Translations under genes and position numbers: made by a program
Notes under the pieces: generated by a model
Told to the model about the DNA's origin: nothing
Seen by the model: only the letters and a program-made list of their open reading frames with translations
Database searches by the model: none
Shown here: one piece after another, positions 55,793 to 64,000 of the stretch
Layout of the letters: each line of letters starts with the position of its first letter
Numbering within the stretch: position 1 is the stretch's first letter
DNA from: Sphingomonas albertensis
Lineage (GTDB): Bacteria; Pseudomonadota; Alphaproteobacteria; Sphingomonadales; Sphingomonadaceae
DNA: 64,000 nucleotides
Direction: 5' to 3'
Assembly (NCBI RefSeq): GCF_014358075.1
Contig: NZ_JACONT010000015.1
Location: 27,227-91,226 of the forward strand

Positions 55793-55858
55793 GCCGGCAT
55801 TCGCGCTGCGGGGCCTCCCCTTGGTGCGCTTGCATTCAATCTGGAAGGTCTAACGCCC

Positions 55859-56338
55859 ATGAAGGCGCTCATGAAGACCACCAAGTCGGCAAAGCCGGCT
55901 GAGGTGGAGAAGCAGTGGCATATCGTCGACGCGGAAGGTCTCGTCGTCGGTCGTGCTGCATCGATCATCGCCAACGTCCTGCGCGGCAAGCATAAGGTGT
56001 CGTTCACCCCGCATGTCGATTGCGGTGACAACGTCGTCGTGATCAACGCAGACAAGATCCGCTTCACCGGCAACAAGGCCGCGAAGAAGATCTATTACAA
56101 GCACACCGGTTACGCCGGCGGCATCAAGGGCATCACTGCCGCCAAGGTCCTCGATGGCCGCTTCCCGGAGCGCGTTCTCGAAAAGGCTGTCGAGCGCATG
56201 ATCCCGCGCGGCCCGCTGGGTCGTGAGCAGATGCGCAACCTGCGTATCTTCAAGGGCACCGAGCATCCGCACGAGGCACAGAACCCTGCCGTCCTCGACA
56301 TCGGCAGCATGAACCGCAAGAACAAGGTGGGCGCATAA
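55859..56338 (+). CDS. rplM: 50S ribosomal protein L13
   Basis: The 159-residue protein has the L13 signature [54 protein letters not shown] and a [20 protein letters not shown] block. L13 binds 23S rRNA early in large-subunit assembly. The start is ATG 55859 behind GGAAGG; a second ATG at 55871 is possible. The stop codon shares its last A with the ATG of rpsI (TAATG), the usual rplM-rpsI pairing. Confidence 0.98.
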   Translation: MKALMKTTKSAKPAEVEKQWHIVDAEGLVVGRAASIIANVLRGKHKVSFTPHVDCGDNVVVINADKIRFTGNKAAKKIYYKHTGYAGGIKGITAAKVLDGRFPERVLEKAVERMIPRGPLGREQMRNLRIFKGTEHPHEAQNPAVLDIGSMNRKNKVGA

Positions 56339-56895
56339 TGTCCGACAACCGCCAGTCGCTCGCCGATCTCGCGAGCCTGACCAACCAGCCCGCGCCGGCT
56401 GCCCCCGCCGAGCAGGCTCTGCCGACTAGCGAAGGCGATCTCGCAGCGCCGGTCTCGAACGAGCCCGTCCGCGAGCCGATGCCGCTGCGCGAGCAGATCC
56501 TCGACAAGCAGGGCCGCGCCTATGCGACCGGCCGTCGTAAGGACGCCGTCGCGCGCGTCTGGGTCAAGCCCGGCACCGGCAAGATCACGATCAACGGTCG
56601 TGACCAGGAAGTGTATTTCGCACGTCCGACGCTGCGCCTCGTCATCAACCAGGTGTTCGGCATCACCGAGCGCGAAGGTCAGTACGACGTCGTCTGCACC
56701 GTCAAGGGTGGTGGTCTTTCGGGCCAGGCCGGCGCGGTCAAGCACGGCATCAGCCAGGCGCTGACCCGCTTCGAGCCGGTGCTGCGCGCCTCGGTGAAGG
56801 CAGCAGGCTTCCTGACCCGCGACAGCCGCGTCGTCGAGCGCAAGAAGTACGGCAAGGCGAAGGCCCGTCGCAGCTTCCAGTTCTCGAAGCGCTAA
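56338..56895 (+). CDS. rpsI: 30S ribosomal protein S9
   Basis: S9 contacts the P-site tRNA with its C-terminal SFQFSKR tail, which is present. The 185-residue form carries an acidic/Ala-Pro-rich N-terminal extension of ~50 residues before the conserved [20 protein letters not shown], as is usual in alphaproteobacteria. [20 protein letters not shown] and [13 protein letters not shown] follow. It is translationally linked to rplM and ends at a strong intrinsic terminator. Confidence 0.97.
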   Translation: MSDNRQSLADLASLTNQPAPAAPAEQALPTSEGDLAAPVSNEPVREPMPLREQILDKQGRAYATGRRKDAVARVWVKPGTGKITINGRDQEVYFARPTLRLVINQVFGITEREGQYDVVCTVKGGGLSGQAGAVKHGISQALTRFEPVLRASVKAAGFLTRDSRVVERKKYGKAKARRSFQFSKR

Positions 56896-56921
56896 TCTCG
56901 CTTTCAGTACCTGCGTATCAG

Positions 56922-56955
56922 AAGGGCGGTCCGGCAACGGGCCGCCTTTTCTGGT
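56922..56955 (+). terminator. Intrinsic terminator of rplM-rpsI
   Basis: GGCGGTCCG (56925-56933) pairs with CGGGCCGCC (56938-56946) around a GCAA tetraloop, extended by A-T pairs and followed by TTTT. It lies 27 bases after the rpsI stop. Confidence 0.88.
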
Positions 56956-57016
56956 TTTGGGTGTAATCCGGAAGGAAATATACCGTCCGGGTAGCAGCCC
57001 CGAAGCGCAACGACCT

Positions 57017-57126
57017 CCCCTCCCTGAAAGGGAGGGGTTGGGGGTGGGTAGGCCTGCTCGAGTCCAAACGGTCGAATGTGCATGCGGAAACCGACCCACC
57101 CCCTGCCCCTCCCTTTCAGGGAGGGG
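57017..57126. repeat. Intergenic palindromic element, family C, copy 2
   Basis: The left end CCCCTCCCTGAAAGGGAGGG and right end CCCCTCCCTTTCAGGGAGGG mirror each other. The inner GGGGGTGGGTAGG and CCGACCCACCCCC pair. It matches the copies at 53364 and 60892. Confidence 0.88.
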
Positions 57127-57232
57127 AGACCGTCGGAGTGGAGGCGGTGCGATGCGGACATTACGGCGATCGAGCTCGTCGATCGTTTAGACAGGCCGAC
57201 ATCGCTTCACGCGATCGGCCTCGCGCCTGCGT

Positions 57233-57285
57233 CTTGTTCTCCCGCGAAGGCGGGAGCCCATGCTGGGTCTCCGCCTTCGCGGGGA
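57233..57285. repeat. Intergenic palindromic element, family D, copy 2
   Basis: CTTGTTCTCCCGCGAAGGCG on the left matches the first copy exactly, while the right arm (TGGGTCTCCGCCTTCGCGGG) has drifted by a few bases. It lies ~50 bases beyond the stop codon of the polysaccharide deacetylase gene. Confidence 0.85.
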
Positions 57286-57335
57286 AATAACCTATAGATA
57301 CCCCAGCAGCGCCCGTCCCCCCTTTCGGCTGGACC

Positions 57336-58319
57336 TCACCCCAACGCCACGATGATCTCGTCAAGCGAGGCATTGCGGATGCCGCGACGGTCGAACTCGT
57401 CGAGCATCGTCGTCCACCAGGCATAGAATCGCTTCAGGTCCGCCGCATCGCGGACATACGGCGTATGACCGGGCGCGAGCGACGGCGAGTGGAATGACAG
57501 ATTGAAAAGCCGCAACCCCTCGCCCGCCGCGACCGCCACCGCTTCGAGCGCGGCAGCAATCGGCATGTCCTCGGGGGTCAGCGCGATCCGCGACAACAGG
57601 CGCGCGCGCGCGAATACCCCCCGGCCCTTCGGTACGCGGCCTAGCGCAGTGTACAGCCTGCCGCCGCCCCGTCGCGCGCGGCCGATGAAAACGGTGGTCA
57701 GCGGCAGTTCGACCATGCCGCGCTCGCGATACGCACCCGCCTCCGCCATCGAGAAGTCCGGGCCGCCATCGCCGCTGTAATCGTAGCCGGGACGAACCGA
57801 GCTATCGATCCGGTAACCGAGCGTCGCCAGCAGGTCGAAACTATGCGGCCCGATGCCGTAACGACCGGCACGATACGCACGAGGTGCCACACCGAACGCG
57901 GTAGTGATCGCCGACGTGAGCGTCTTGAGCTTGGCGGCTTCCAGCGCCCGCGGCAGGTTGCCCGCATAGCTCGCCGCCGATGTCGCCGCCCCCTCGAACG
58001 GCGGATTGACCCAAGCATGCAACTGCGTGCCGATCTCCGACCGCCCATCCTCGACGACGCGCGACAGGATCGCGACCGAAGCCGGATCGGTGGCGATCGG
58101 GTGGTCGATCATGCAGTTGAGCGCGACGCCACGCTCGGCGAACCGGCGGTGCGCGTCGGGGAATGCGGCCATCGCGGTCGTCGCGCGGTTGCGGGAATCA
58201 TGGGGAGCGCGCCAGTCGAACTCTTCCTCGACATCCACGAATACGGTGAAGCGGGTGCCGAAATCCTCGGGCCAGACCACCCGCTGCGCGTCGGTCGGCC
58301 GCGGCGGGCGGTAAGTCAC
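57336..58319 (-). CDS. Polysaccharide deacetylase family protein (WalW-like)
   Basis: This 327-residue protein has a NodB-like deacetylase fold with altered motifs, as in the WalW group: TVFVDVEEEFDW in place of the usual TFDDG, MIDHPIATDP, EIGTQLHAWVNPPFE (His motif) and SFHSPSLAPGHTPYV. RAGRYGIGPHSFDLLATLGY is highly typical of the group. No signal peptide is visible, so it probably acts on a cytosolic or membrane-linked precursor. Its ATG overlaps the upstream kinase stop codon by four bases. Confidence 0.82.
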   Translation of the reverse strand: MTYRPPRPTDAQRVVWPEDFGTRFTVFVDVEEEFDWRAPHDSRNRATTAMAAFPDAHRRFAERGVALNCMIDHPIATDPASVAILSRVVEDGRSEIGTQLHAWVNPPFEGAATSAASYAGNLPRALEAAKLKTLTSAITTAFGVAPRAYRAGRYGIGPHSFDLLATLGYRIDSSVRPGYDYSGDGGPDFSMAEAGAYRERGMVELPLTTVFIGRARRGGGRLYTALGRVPKGRGVFARARLLSRIALTPEDMPIAAALEAVAVAAGEGLRLFNLSFHSPSLAPGHTPYVRDAADLKRFYAWWTTMLDEFDRRGIRNASLDEIIVALG

Positions 58320-60211
58320 CGCTGGTCGTCGGCGGTACGCTCCGCTTCCACGACATCGGCGGCCGGGAGTTGCAGCGTGAGGCGTTCCGCGCCGATCGTA
58401 AGGACGCCGCCGAGTTCGACCGCGAGGTTTTGCGCAAGGCGCAGCGCGAAGCCGGTGCCGAGCAGCGGCGCGCCGTCGCCCTCCTGTTCGGCGTCGATGC
58501 TGAGCAGCACGTCGGTCGCATGCGCGGCGAGTGCGGCGGGGCGGTCGAACTCGATCGTGATCGTGTCGGCCACCGGCCGCACGACGATCCCGAGCTGTTC
58601 CCCCTGACGCCCCGCCGAAACCAGCGCGGCGAGCAGGCGACCGACCAGCCGTTCGACCGCGCGATCGTCGCCGAGGATATCGCAGTCGCCCGCCGGCATC
58701 GCCACGGACAGGCTCGCCCCGCGCAGCGTCGCGAGCGGCTGCAGATCCTTCGTGACGCGGTCGAGCAACGCACGGACCGGCACCGTGGTCGGCCTCAGGT
58801 CGAGCGCATGGCCTTCGATCCGTGCGGCGGTATCGAGATCGTCGATCGCGGCGAGCAGGTCGCCCGCCTGCGTGCGGATCGCCGTCGCACGGTCGCGATA
58901 GGTCGGCGAGACGGGGCCGAGCAACTGCGTCTCGATCAGCTCGGCGAACCCGGCGATCGCATTGGTCGGCGTGCGCAGTTCGTGGACGAGCTGGCGGAGC
59001 GAATCCGCGACCGGCGACGATGGGCGCACCGGCATGCGACCCGCGTGGGCGGTCTCGTCGCGACGCGGGCGGCGAGCGGTGCCGCGGAAACCGATGAAGC
59101 GGCCCGACGCATGTTCGAACGCGGGCACGCCCGACAGCCGCCAGGATCCGAACGCGTCGGACAGTCCGCCGACTTCGAGCCGCGCGTCGCTGAACCGAGA
59201 GCGGCGCCGGAATGCCCCGGCCGCGACACCGTCGAGATGCGCCTCGCCCTGCTGCGCGGCATAGGCCAGCGATACGCCGACCAGCGCCGAGCGCGCGACC
59301 CCGTCGACCATGCGGATGATGCCTTGCCCGTCGGTTTCGAAGCGGAAGCTCTCGATTTCGGCCGCCGCCGGTGTCGGGGTGGCGGCGTCGACGATACGGT
59401 CGCGGTTGAACGCCTCGATCCGCGCGACCAGGTCGGAGATCTCGAACCGGTCCGCCGACGCAGGTCCGGTCGGTTCGACGACGGGAGGTTCGGTCTCGGC
59501 GAGCTTGGCGTGACGAAACGCCTCGGCGACGAACGGCAGCCCTCGGGCGACCGCGCCCAGCGCCATGAACGGGGTTTCGCTGAGGGGCGCGGAGTAGAGC
59601 GACGGTTCGGGCGCTGCTGCAGGCGGCGTGTCGATCGGGGGTGGGACGAACACCTCGGCAACGGGTTCTTCAACGACAGGCGGCTCTTCGGCCAGCACCG
59701 GCGCGGCAGCGATCGGCGCGGCAGCGATCGGCTCCGCAAGCGTCGGCTCCACAAGGGTCGTCTCCGCCTCGACCGGCGCATCGGGTTGCGGCAGCACGAA
59801 GTCGGTCGAACCGAAGCTCTGCAAGCCACGCTGGACCTCCGCCGGCAGGTCGCGGCGATGGCGCAACACCGAACGGCTGGCGGGCGTCAGGCGCGGCAGG
59901 ATCGCCAGCCACTCGTCGGGCTCCAGCGTCGCGGTCCGCAGCACCGGTGCGGCGATCGCCAGCGCATCCTCAGCGAAGAACCCGACCAGGTTCGCATCGG
60001 GCCGGGCGAAGGCAAGCGCGCGGGCGCTGGCGGCGCGAACCTCGACCGGCACGGCCTGACGCAACAGGCGCAGTCGCGCGATGGCCGGTTCGTCGACCGC
60101 CGCCCGACCGCGACCCATCAGGTCCACCAGTTGGCGCCACGCGGATTGCGCGCCGAAACCGGTGGCCATGTCGGCAGCGAGGATCGTCTTCAGGCTATCG
60201 TCGAACCGCAC
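58316..60211 (-). CDS. Histidine kinase-like protein with a degenerate ATPase domain
   Basis: Residues 1-140 are an all-helical repeat-like region. An Ala/Pro/Glu-rich linker (145-250), a PAS-like segment (285-375) and a HisKA domain with LVHELRTPTNAIAGFAELI (His410) follow. The HATPase region keeps the G2-like GTGFALRLAQNLAVELGG but lacks a clear N-box Asn (RLVGRLLAALVSAG) and a DxGxG box, so ATP binding or kinase activity is doubtful. It has no membrane segment. It overlaps the deacetylase gene by ATGA, so the two products may be functionally linked. No response regulator is adjacent. Confidence 0.78.
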   Translation of the reverse strand: MRFDDSLKTILAADMATGFGAQSAWRQLVDLMGRGRAAVDEPAIARLRLLRQAVPVEVRAASARALAFARPDANLVGFFAEDALAIAAPVLRTATLEPDEWLAILPRLTPASRSVLRHRRDLPAEVQRGLQSFGSTDFVLPQPDAPVEAETTLVEPTLAEPIAAAPIAAAPVLAEEPPVVEEPVAEVFVPPPIDTPPAAAPEPSLYSAPLSETPFMALGAVARGLPFVAEAFRHAKLAETEPPVVEPTGPASADRFEISDLVARIEAFNRDRIVDAATPTPAAAEIESFRFETDGQGIIRMVDGVARSALVGVSLAYAAQQGEAHLDGVAAGAFRRRSRFSDARLEVGGLSDAFGSWRLSGVPAFEHASGRFIGFRGTARRPRRDETAHAGRMPVRPSSPVADSLRQLVHELRTPTNAIAGFAELIETQLLGPVSPTYRDRATAIRTQAGDLLAAIDDLDTAARIEGHALDLRPTTVPVRALLDRVTKDLQPLATLRGASLSVAMPAGDCDILGDDRAVERLVGRLLAALVSAGRQGEQLGIVVRPVADTITIEFDRPAALAAHATDVLLSIDAEQEGDGAPLLGTGFALRLAQNLAVELGGVLTIGAERLTLQLPAADVVEAERTADDQR

Positions 60212-60408
60212 ATCGCTCCCCGGTTGTCATGGGCCTACCACGCTCTCCGTACCGATTCCTTAACGCCGCCCCCCTGGCGACGGAACAGGCCATTTCGGCA
60301 GGACGGAAGGTTCGTCGCATAGTGGGACAATTGCGTTTCGCCGCAACAATCTTATCGCTATGAGGAATGAATCGCTTGGTTTGCGATGCCTATCGGGAGT
60401 TGCGTGAA

Positions 60409-60876
60409 ATGAGTTTTGACCGGATCGATCGGCAGATCCTGTCGCTGTTGCAGGCCGACGGTCGGATGACCAATGTCGACCTGGCCGACCAGGTGGGCCT
60501 TACCGCACCGCCTTGCCTGCGCCGCGTCCGCGCGCTCGAGGAGGCGGGGGCCATCCGCGGCTATCATGCCGATCTCGATGCGGGCCGTCTCGGCTTCCCG
60601 ATCACGGTGTTCGCGATGGTGTCGCTGCGCAGCCAGGCCGAGCACGACCTCGCCGCGTTCGAGCATCATATCGCGGATATTCCGGAAATCCGGGAATGTC
60701 ACATGCTCAACGGGGAGATCGACTTCATCCTGAAGATCGTCGCGGCGGACCTGAAGAGTTTCCAGGAAATTCTGACGACCCACCTGACGCCGGCACCCAA
60801 CGTGGCGAGCGTGAAGACGTCGCTGACGATCCGCACGGCCAAGGCGCTGTCGGGGATACCGGTGGTGGTGGACTAG
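60409..60876 (+). CDS. Lrp/AsnC family transcriptional regulator
   Basis: This 155-residue regulator starts at MSFDRIDRQILSLLQADGRM, the standard Lrp opening, with VDLADQVGLTAPPCLRRVRA as the DNA-binding helix-turn-helix. A RAM domain follows with ECHMLNGEIDFILKIVA (amino-acid-binding strand). No amino-acid gene sits next to it, so the effector cannot be told; Lrp-type leucine response is the default. It is convergent with the TPR gene across a family C palindrome. Confidence 0.92.
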   Translation: MSFDRIDRQILSLLQADGRMTNVDLADQVGLTAPPCLRRVRALEEAGAIRGYHADLDAGRLGFPITVFAMVSLRSQAEHDLAAFEHHIADIPEIRECHMLNGEIDFILKIVAADLKSFQEILTTHLTPAPNVASVKTSLTIRTAKALSGIPVVVD

Positions 60877-60891
60877 GCTTATATACCTTCG

Positions 60892-60999
60892 CCCCTCCCT
60901 GGAAGGGAGGGGTTGGGGGTGGGTCGGTTTCCGCGGGGTTCAGACCTCACGGACATGAGCCGGCCTACCCACCCCCTGCCCCTCCCTTTCAGGGAGGGG
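60892..60999. repeat. Intergenic palindromic element, family C, copy 3
   Basis: CCCCTCCCTGGAAGGGAGGG and CCCCTCCCTTTCAGGGAGGG close the two ends, with GGGGGTGGGTCGG facing CTACCCACCCCC inside. It fills the convergent gap after the Lrp gene. Confidence 0.88.
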
Positions 61000-61069
61000 G
61001 GTTGGACGTACCCCCACTACGGAACAGGGGAGCCGACACAGCATGCCGCTCTAGCGACACCTCAAACGA

Positions 61070-61104
61070 AAACGGGGCGGCATCGCTGCCGCCCCGTTTC
61101 TTCT
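61070..61104. terminator. Bidirectional intrinsic terminator
   Basis: AAACGGGGCGGCA and TGCCGCCCCGTTT (61070-61099) form a 13-base stem with a TCGC loop. T-rich tails follow on both strands, so it can end the TPR gene transcript (minus) and read-through from the Lrp side (plus). Confidence 0.8.
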
Positions 61105-61122
61105 CGACACAGACCCGATCGC

Positions 61123-62415
61123 TTACGCGGCCGGGGCGCCGAGCCACGTGTTCCACAGGCCGGCGACGTCGGCCTTGGGCGAACCCTTGACCGCGGCGAA
61201 TGCGGTTGCGGCACCCGCCTTGTCGCCAGAGCGGGCGAGCGCGATGCCCATGTGCAGGTTGACGTCGTCGGCGTCGACGCCGCCCTTCTGCAGCGCCACG
61301 CGGTACAGTTCGACCGCCTTGGCATAGTTGTTCTGGCCGAGATACGCATCGGCCGTACCCGCGGCGAGCTTGCCGTTGGCGGCCGTCGTCGCGCGCTTTT
61401 CGAGACCGGCGAGCGGACCGTCGGCGGCGATGTTCTTGGTCGCGTCGGCCAGCAGCCCCTTGGCCATCGTGTTCGACGCGGGAATCTTGCCCTGCGCCAT
61501 GCCTTCCTTGAGCACCGCCTGCGCCTCGCTCGGCAGACCGCGACGGTTCACGCTATCGGCATATTGCAGATAGTCGGTCTGGTCGGCGAGCGAGTTGGTC
61601 GCCCGCATCAGGCGGAAGATGTCGACCTTCTGCGCTTCGTCGAGCGGGATCAGCGCGTTCTGCTGGATACCCGACAGGATCAGCACGTCGCGCCAGTTCT
61701 TCGCGGTCGGATAGGCGGTGATCCACTTCTTCAGCCACGCCATCGTGTCGGCGTTGCGCTTCGCGGCGTACGACTTGGCGACCGCATAGCGGTAATATTC
61801 CTCGGGAGCCTTCTGGCCCGCCGCAGTCATCTGCGCGATGCTGGCGTCGAGATCGGCGGTCGCACCGGCGACGTCGCCGCTGTCCATCTTCGCCTTGATG
61901 ATCTGCAGCGACAGGTTCGGATCGTTGTAGCCGAGCTCCTTGGCCTTCGCGAAATACTGGAGCGCGATCGGATACTGCTTGCCGTTGAAGGCGAGCGCGC
62001 CACGGCGATACGCGTAGCGGCCACGATCAGCGGCCGGCGTCGCGGCATTGGCGATCAGCGCATCGAGCGGCCCGGCGAGCGTCGTCTCGTTGATCGGTGC
62101 GTTGGGGTTGGCGGTCTGTGCCGCGACCAGCTTCTCGTTCTCGAGCTGATAGCGCAGCGCGGCGCCGATATACTTCTCGTAATCGGTCTTGGCGGCGGCA
62201 TCGATCTGGTCGATCGCGGTCTGCGCACCGGCATAATCCTTGGCGGCGAGCGCGGTCTGCGCGGCGACGCCGGGCTTCTGCACTTCCGGGCTCAGCTTCA
62301 TCGCCGGCGCGGCATCGGCCTTCTTGTCCTTGGCGAACGCGGGCGCCGACAGCGCGAGGCCGCTCGTGCCGGTGGCGAACGCCGCAATCAGTGCAAGCTT
62401 CGAAATGGTCTTCAT
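61123..62415 (-). CDS. Exported tetratricopeptide-repeat protein
   Basis: From ATG 62415 this is a 430-residue protein with a signal peptide (LALIAAFATGTSGLALSAPAFA). The rest is Ala-rich helical repeats typical of TPR or Sel1-like solenoids: RGALAFNGKQYPIALQYFAKAKELGY, AYLGQNNYAKAVELYRVALQ and MGIALARSGDKAGAATAFAA mark individual units. Such proteins act as periplasmic scaffolds. The partner is unknown and no neighbouring gene suggests one. Its length and repeats resemble uncharacterised proteins frequent in sphingomonads. Confidence 0.82.
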   Translation of the reverse strand: MKTISKLALIAAFATGTSGLALSAPAFAKDKKADAAPAMKLSPEVQKPGVAAQTALAAKDYAGAQTAIDQIDAAAKTDYEKYIGAALRYQLENEKLVAAQTANPNAPINETTLAGPLDALIANAATPAADRGRYAYRRGALAFNGKQYPIALQYFAKAKELGYNDPNLSLQIIKAKMDSGDVAGATADLDASIAQMTAAGQKAPEEYYRYAVAKSYAAKRNADTMAWLKKWITAYPTAKNWRDVLILSGIQQNALIPLDEAQKVDIFRLMRATNSLADQTDYLQYADSVNRRGLPSEAQAVLKEGMAQGKIPASNTMAKGLLADATKNIAADGPLAGLEKRATTAANGKLAAGTADAYLGQNNYAKAVELYRVALQKGGVDADDVNLHMGIALARSGDKAGAATAFAAVKGSPKADVAGLWNTWLGAPAA

Positions 62416-62578
62416 GCGGAAACTCTCCCTTTGCGTCGGCACCCTCAGGTTGGCGGCGCGCGACGTCGCTATATGGTCCGCCATGCATACGTTCAAGCGA
62501 GCGGCTTGGATCCCGCAGATGTGCGATTGCGCGTGAACGGCAATTGAACGCGCCCCCCGCCATAGCTAGATCGCGACC

Positions 62579-63328
62579 ATGATCGCTGTCCTATCGCCCG
62601 CCAAGACGCTCGATTACGAGAGCGCACTGCCCAAGCTCGAGCCCACCACGCCGCGGTTTGCCGACGAGGCGAAAACGCTCGCGCATGCCGCCGCGCATCT
62701 GACGCAGAAGAAGCTGTCGGAACTGATGCACATCTCGCCCGCGCTGGCGAAGCTGAACGCCGACCGGTATCGCGATTTCGATACGCTGCCCGAGCGGCCG
62801 GCGATGTTCGCGTTCGCGGGCGATGTCTATACCGGGCTGGAGGCGAAGACGCTCGACGAGGCGGCGGTCGACTATGCGCAGGATCATGTGCGGATGCTGT
62901 CGGGGCTGTACGGCCTGCTCCGGCCGCTCGACCTGATGCGGCCCTACCGGTTGGAGATGGGCACGCGCTGGGCGCCGCGGAAGACGAAGCTGACCGACTG
63001 GTGGGGCGATCGGATCGCCAAGGTGCTCGCCGACGACGTCGAGGCGGAGGGGTCGGGGACGATCCTGAACCTCGCGAGCCAGGAATATTGGGCGGCGGCG
63101 GACGGCAAGCTGCCCTCCTCCATACGCGTCGTCGCGATCGATTTTCGCGAGGGCGAGGCGCAGAAGTTCGTCAGCTTCCACGCGAAGAAGGCGCGCGGGA
63201 TGGTCGCGCGGTGGCTGGTCGAGCACCGCGTCGGCGACATCGAGGGGATCAAGGGGTTCGACAGCGACGGCTATGCCTATGACGCGGCGGGCAGCAGCGA
63301 TGCGCAGTTCCGGTTCGTGCGGAAATGA
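62579..63328 (+). CDS. yaaA: Peroxide stress protein YaaA family (UPF0246)
   Basis: This 249-residue cytosolic protein has the YaaA blocks MIAVLSPAKTLDY, SELMHISPALAKLNADRY, AFAGDVYTGLEA, LSGLYGLLRPLDLMRPYRLEMG, LASQEYW and the late HAKKARGMVARWLV. YaaA lowers free iron and so limits Fenton damage during peroxide stress, and it also binds DNA. The N-terminus directly at ATG 62579 fits the family. The stop codon overlaps the next gene as ATGA. Confidence 0.93.
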   Translation: MIAVLSPAKTLDYESALPKLEPTTPRFADEAKTLAHAAAHLTQKKLSELMHISPALAKLNADRYRDFDTLPERPAMFAFAGDVYTGLEAKTLDEAAVDYAQDHVRMLSGLYGLLRPLDLMRPYRLEMGTRWAPRKTKLTDWWGDRIAKVLADDVEAEGSGTILNLASQEYWAAADGKLPSSIRVVAIDFREGEAQKFVSFHAKKARGMVARWLVEHRVGDIEGIKGFDSDGYAYDAAGSSDAQFRFVRK

Positions 63329-64000
63329 GCAGCGCGGTCGTCATCGGTGCGTCGGGCGGGATCGGCAAGGCGCTGGAAGAGGCGCTGATCGAAGAGGGTG
63401 CGTTCGACAAGGTCTACGGGTTCGCGCGATCGGAAAGCGGCGACCGGCATCTCGATCTTCAGGACGAGGCGAGCATTGCGGCGGCGGCTTTGCGGGTCGG
63501 CTCGCCGACGCTGGTGATCATCGCGACGGGCTTGCTCCACGACGGCGACAAGGGTCCCGAGAAGGCGATGCGCGAGCTCGACCCGGTGTGGATGGCGCGC
63601 AACTTCGCGATCAACGCGATCGGGCCCGCGCTGGTGGCGAAGCACTTCCTGCCGGCGATGCCGAAGGCGGGGCGGATCGTGTTCGCCGTGCTCTCGGCGC
63701 GTGTTGGCAGCATCGGCGATAACAAGCTCGGCGGCTGGTATGGGTATCGTGCGTCGAAGGCAGCGCTGAACCAGTTGGTGAAGACGATCTCGATCGAGGA
63801 CAAGCGGCGCAATACGAGCGGGATCGTCGTCGGCCTGCATCCGGGAACGGTCGACACCGGTTTGTCGCAGCCGTTCCAGGGCAACGTGACGCCCGGCAAC
63901 CTGTTCAAGCCGGACCGCGCGGCGGTGCAGTTGCTCGACGTAATCGACGGCCTGCGCGCGCCGGACAGCGGCAAGCTGTTCGCCTGGGACGGCGTCGAGG
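63325..64000 (+). CDS. Short-chain dehydrogenase, C-factor-like (C-terminal end outside window)
   Basis: The frame opens with MSSAVVIGASGGIGKALEEA and stays open to the window edge, giving 225 codons. SDR motifs are present: VIGASGGIGKA (cofactor), NFAINAIGPALVAKHF, LSARVGSIGDN and the catalytic YRASK pair. The GLHPGTVDTGLSQPFQGNV block is typical of C-factor/cell-signalling SDRs. The classical Gly-rich loop is shortened (GASGGIG). It is coupled to yaaA by ATGA overlap. Substrate unknown. Confidence 0.85.
   Translation, partial: MSSAVVIGASGGIGKALEEALIEEGAFDKVYGFARSESGDRHLDLQDEASIAAAALRVGSPTLVIIATGLLHDGDKGPEKAMRELDPVWMARNFAINAIGPALVAKHFLPAMPKAGRIVFAVLSARVGSIGDNKLGGWYGYRASKAALNQLVKTISIEDKRRNTSGIVVGLHPGTVDTGLSQPFQGNVTPGNLFKPDRAAVQLLDVIDGLRAPDSGKLFAWDGVE

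Larger units (their letters stand above)
56956..57335. other. Gene-free region with two palindromic elements
   Basis: Beyond the rpsI terminator, ~380 bases hold no convincing gene. They contain a family C element (57017-57126) and a family D element (57233-57285), with short unremarkable sequence between. It is the gap between rpsI and the convergent polysaccharide deacetylase gene. Confidence 0.7.

Overview
The window is a GC-rich (roughly two-thirds G+C by eye) chromosomal segment of an alphaproteobacterium, most likely a Sphingomonas-like member of the Sphingomonadales. The indicators are two very large TonB-dependent receptors with VTGSR plugs, a UrcA family protein, an L-fucose oxidation operon, housekeeping genes of alphaproteobacterial type (ctaA, rplM-rpsI, moaA-nadK, UbiK, Zur-MerC) and many GC-rich palindromes between genes. 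I count 58 protein genes (both edge genes are cut by the window) and three tRNAs (Asn-GUU, Gly-CCC, Gln-UUG). I see no prophage, insertion sequence, CRISPR array or plasmid module.

Layout. 1-5.9 kb: an S9 peptidase, a DUF2891 protein, a SnoaL-like protein, a GGDEF-EAL protein, then divergent moaA-nadK. 6-14 kb: cell-envelope genes (L,D-transpeptidase, ClC antiporter, DUF2254, RlpA, SleB-type hydrolase), a lactonase-type amidohydrolase and an orphan OmpR-type regulator. 14-17 kb: the first TonB receptor. 17-24.5 kb: a glycosyltransferase island with a sulfotransferase-like protein, a GT-B enzyme, two GT2 enzymes, a GT4 enzyme and a fused sucrose-phosphate synthase/phosphatase. 24.6-31 kb: a PiT phosphate transporter behind a good Pho box, UrcA, a GFA protein, an aspartyl protease and UvrD/PcrA.

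31-44 kb is the most coherent locus. A second TonB receptor and a glycosylasparaginase sit beside a full set of genes for non-phosphorylating L-fucose breakdown: mutarotase, L-fucose dehydrogenase, L-fuconate dehydratase, 2-keto-3-deoxy-L-fuconate dehydrogenase, a FAH-fold hydrolase and the FucP permease. Next to these are an FMN L-lactate dehydrogenase, which would consume the L-lactate produced, an IclR regulator and an SGNH esterase. The L-fuconolactonase step is missing from the cluster, but the amidohydrolase at 12.1-12.9 kb fits it. I infer a programme for salvaging fucose and GlcNAc-asparagine from N-glycans.

44-64 kb is mostly housekeeping: ilvE, proC, ybjN, ubiK, tspO, tlyA, dxs (translationally coupled to an unlisted 55-residue membrane protein), zur-merC, ctaA, rplM-rpsI, a histidine kinase with a degenerate ATPase domain coupled to a polysaccharide deacetylase, an Lrp regulator, a TPR protein, yaaA and an SDR.

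At least five sequence families of imperfect to perfect palindromes (eleven copies) fill the gaps, most of them between convergent genes.
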